From contig URGF01000080.1 of assembly GCA_900547285.1 (NCBI GenBank), positions 1-8,132 on the forward strand: 8,132 nt of DNA, written 5' to 3'. The position numbers and the translations under genes are program-made. This DNA is from an uncultured Collinsella sp. (GTDB lineage: Bacteria > Actinomycetota > Coriobacteriia > Coriobacteriales > Coriobacteriaceae). Shown piece by piece: positions 5,895-8,132 of this stretch (positions are counted from its first letter, which is position 1; the number at the start of each line of letters is the position of its first letter). The notes beneath the pieces are model-generated. The model saw only the letters and a list, made by a program, of their open reading frames with translations. It did no database searches and was not told where the DNA came from.

Positions 5895-8132
5895 ATGGCA
5901 AAAGTCCGTGTGTCCACCCTGGCCAAAGAGTTCGGCATGACCTCCAAGGAACTGATGGGTCATCTCGCCGATATGAAGATTCCCGCTAAGTCCGCTTCCT
6001 CCACCTTGGAGGACGCCTATGTCGCCATGGTCCGCAAGCAGCTCGCCTCGGTGATCGAGGCCCGCGCCAAGGAAGTCGAGGCCGCCAAGCAGGCCGAGGA
6101 GGAGGCAGCCGCCGCCGAGGAGGCAGCGCGCGCCGCCGAAGCCGAGCGCGAGCGCATCGCCGCCGAGAAGGCACGCGAGGAGGAACGCCGCCAGTTCGCC
6201 GCCGCCCAGGCTGCCGAGGAGGCCGCTCGCGCCGAGGCCGAGGCCAAGAAGAAGGCCGAGCAGGAGCGCCTTGCCCGCGAGAAGGAGGAGGCTGCCCGCG
6301 AGGCCCAGCGCCGCGCCGTTCCCGCTTCCGACTCCGGTTCGCGCTTCCGTTCGCTGCTCGACCAGATCGCCGCACAGGAGACCGTGCTCAAGGAGAAGAA
6401 GGACGCCGAGGCGAAGGCCAAGGCCGAGCGCGCCTCCGAGCGCGGCAACCGTCGTGGCGGCAACAGCGATCGTCGCGGTGGCCGTCGTAACGATCGCAAC
6501 GCCTCCGACAACAACTCCGAGCGCAATGCCTCCGAGAGCCGCCCGCACAGCCATCGCACTAACGCCAGCAACAATGTCGCTGCCGGCATGGACTTCCCCA
6601 ACCCCGATAAGCAGGGCAAGGGCAAGAAGCGTAAGGGCGGCCACGGCAACGAAGAGGATCACTACAGCCGCATGGCGCGTGAGGCCGAGGAGTACAGCCG
6701 CGAGAAGGTGCTCGAGGAGGCCCGCGCCGCCGTCGAGGAGGCCTCTCGCGAGTCCACCGGTCGCCGCAAGAAGCGCAAGGAGAAGCGCGAGCGCGAGGCT
6801 GCCAAGGCTCAGGAGGAGCGCAAGATAGAGGAGGCGCTGGCCCAGGGCGTGAACCCCGAGGACCTCGACGCCATCAAGGTCTCCCAGGGCGTTACCGTCC
6901 AGGAGCTCGCCGAGGCGCTCGACGTTCCGGCCAACGACATCATCAAGCGCCTGTTCCTACTGGGCACGCCGCTCACGATGACGCATTCCATGTCCGACGA
7001 CCTCGTCGAGCTCGTTGCCGACGACCTTGGCCGTCAGATCAAGATCATCACCCCCGAGGAGGAGAACACCTTCTCGTTCTACGACGATCCCGCCGACCTT
7101 AAGCCCCGCGCCCCGGTCGTCACCGTCATGGGTCACGTCGACCACGGCAAGACGAGCCTGCTCGACGCCATCCGTCACACCGGCGTCGCTGCCGGCGAGG
7201 CGGGCGGCATCACCCAGGCTATCGGCGCTTCGCAGGTCATGATCAACGACCGTAAGATAACCTTCATCGATACCCCGGGCCACGCCACCTTTACGGCTAT
7301 GCGTGCCCGCGGCGCCAAGGTGACCGACATCGTCATCCTGATCGTGGCTGCCGACGACGGCGTCATGCCTCAGACCATCGAGTCGATCAACCACGCCAAG
7401 GCCGCCGGCGTACCCATCGTCGTCGCCGTCAACAAGATCGATAAGCCAGGCGCCAACCCCGACCGCGTGCGCCAGGAGCTCACCGAGTACGGCATCATCC
7501 CCGAGGAGTGGGGCGGACAGAACATGTTCGTCAACATCTCGGCCAAGCAGAAAATCGGTATCGACGACCTGCTCGAGACCGTGCTGCTCCAGGCCGACGT
7601 GCTCGAGCTCAAGGCCAACCCCGACACCTTTGCCTCCGGTAACGTCCTCGAGGCCAAGCTCGACAAGGGCCGCGGTTCGGTTGCCACGGTTCTCGTGACT
7701 CGCGGCACCCTGCACGTGGGCGATACGCTGGTCGCCGGCCTTACCTACGGCCGCGTCCGCGCCATGCTCGATCCCAAGGGCAACGCCGTCACCGAGGCCG
7801 GCCCCTCCGACGCCGTCGAGATCCTGGGCCTGCAGTCCGTGCCCAACGCCGGCGACGAGTTCCGCGTGTTCGAGGACGAGCGCGAGGCTCGCGCCCTGGC
7901 CGATGAGCGTTCGCTCAAGGCACGTATCGAGGAGCAGAGCCGCGTGAAGCACGTTACGCTCGAGAACCTCTTCGAGACCATCGCCGACGCCGAGGTCAAG
8001 GAGCTCAACCTGATCATCAAGGCCGACGTCCAGGGTTCCATCGAGGCCCTTCAGGATTCGCTCGACAAGATGGATCAGTCCGAGGTCCGCATCAACACGA
8101 TCCACTCCGCCGTCGGTGCCATCAACGAGTCC
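5895..8132 (+). CDS. infB: Translation initiation factor IF-2, 5' part (3' end outside window)
   Basis: IF2 is the GTPase that brings fMet-tRNA to the 30S subunit and promotes subunit joining. The frame is open for 746 codons to the window edge. Residues 4-50 are a first IF2_N module. Residues 51-140 are an Ala/Glu/Arg-rich segment, very probably a long helix or coiled coil. Residues 183-225 are Arg/Gly/Asn/Ser-rich and look disordered, and 241-310 are highly charged. A second IF2_N module spans about 328-385. The G domain carries G1 GHVDHGKT (413-420), G3 DTPGH (459-463), G4 NKID (513-516) and G5 SAK (549-551). Domain II follows, and the domain III start (ADVQGSIEAL) is near the edge. TAGGTGA (5882-5888) sits six bases before the ATG and fixes the start. 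Internal ATG codons at 6588 and 6672 are in frame but lack a well-spaced ribosome binding site. Confidence 0.97.
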   Translation, partial: MAKVRVSTLAKEFGMTSKELMGHLADMKIPAKSASSTLEDAYVAMVRKQLASVIEARAKEVEAAKQAEEEAAAAEEAARAAEAERERIAAEKAREEERRQFAAAQAAEEAARAEAEAKKKAEQERLAREKEEAAREAQRRAVPASDSGSRFRSLLDQIAAQETVLKEKKDAEAKAKAERASERGNRRGGNSDRRGGRRNDRNASDNNSERNASESRPHSHRTNASNNVAAGMDFPNPDKQGKGKKRKGGHGNEEDHYSRMAREAEEYSREKVLEEARAAVEEASRESTGRRKKRKEKREREAAKAQEERKIEEALAQGVNPEDLDAIKVSQGVTVQELAEALDVPANDIIKRLFLLGTPLTMTHSMSDDLVELVADDLGRQIKIITPEEENTFSFYDDPADLKPRAPVVTVMGHVDHGKTSLLDAIRHTGVAAGEAGGITQAIGASQVMINDRKITFIDTPGHATFTAMRARGAKVTDIVILIVAADDGVMPQTIESINHAKAAGVPIVVAVNKIDKPGANPDRVRQELTEYGIIPEEWGGQNMFVNISAKQKIGIDDLLETVLLQADVLELKANPDTFASGNVLEAKLDKGRGSVATVLVTRGTLHVGDTLVAGLTYGRVRAMLDPKGNAVTEAGPSDAVEILGLQSVPNAGDEFRVFEDEREARALADERSLKARIEEQSRVKHVTLENLFETIADAEVKELNLIIKADVQGSIEALQDSLDKMDQSEVRINTIHSAVGAINES

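Noticed and set aside
6588..6674. Internal infB starts (ATG at 6588 and 6672) giving a short IF2 isoform as in E. coli
   Set aside because: Neither has a well-spaced Shine-Dalgarno; a GAAGAGG lies about 14 bases before the second, too far to be convincing.
6957..8105. 382-codon open frame on the minus strand opposite infB, and a 268-codon one at 5856-6662
   Set aside because: Both are antisense shadows of infB with repetitive Gly/Leu/Ala/Val composition and no recognisable domain.

Overview
The window is a slice of ordinary bacterial chromosome carrying core genes, all on the + strand. In order they are: the 3' end of guaB (IMP dehydrogenase), leuS (leucyl-tRNA synthetase), and the start of the rimP-nusA-infB translation/transcription operon, with infB running off the right edge. 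Codon use is strongly biased to G/C at third positions in all five genes, with no sign of a compositionally foreign block. The high-GC coding, the Tritrichomonas-like IMPDH type, a NusA without acidic repeats and the direct nusA-infB junction suggest an actinobacterium of the class Coriobacteriia, perhaps Collinsella. That placement rests on memory of such proteins and not on a search.

Layout: guaB (1-966) ends the first transcript and is followed by a small palindrome and a strong hairpin with a T-rich tail (terminator, 1015-1058). A candidate extended -10 box (1058-1066) follows directly. The leuS leader then contains a remarkable long-range hairpin (1084-1202), a nearly perfect 29-bp stem with G-U wobbles, immediately before the leuS Shine-Dalgarno. 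leuS (1226-3802) ends in a textbook intrinsic terminator (3830-3871). After about 80 bases without visible features, a good sigma-A-type promoter (3954-3982) begins the rimP operon. A second textbook terminator (4007-4039) lies between that promoter and the rimP ribosome binding site, which is the layout of an attenuator. rimP and nusA are separated by one base. nusA and infB are separated by 91 bases that hold two hairpins and no ylxR or ylxQ gene.

Functionally, RimP (30S maturation), NusA (elongation, pausing and termination factor) and IF2 (initiator-tRNA delivery) are made together, as in most bacteria. A terminator in the leader of the operon encoding NusA fits autoregulation by a termination factor. 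LeuRS sits alone in its own transcription unit.

I do not see a mobile element, CRISPR array, defence system, toxin-antitoxin pair or biosynthetic cluster. The points worth a second look are the leuS leader hairpin, the rimP leader terminator, the Cys3His tail on NusA and the IMPDH subtype.
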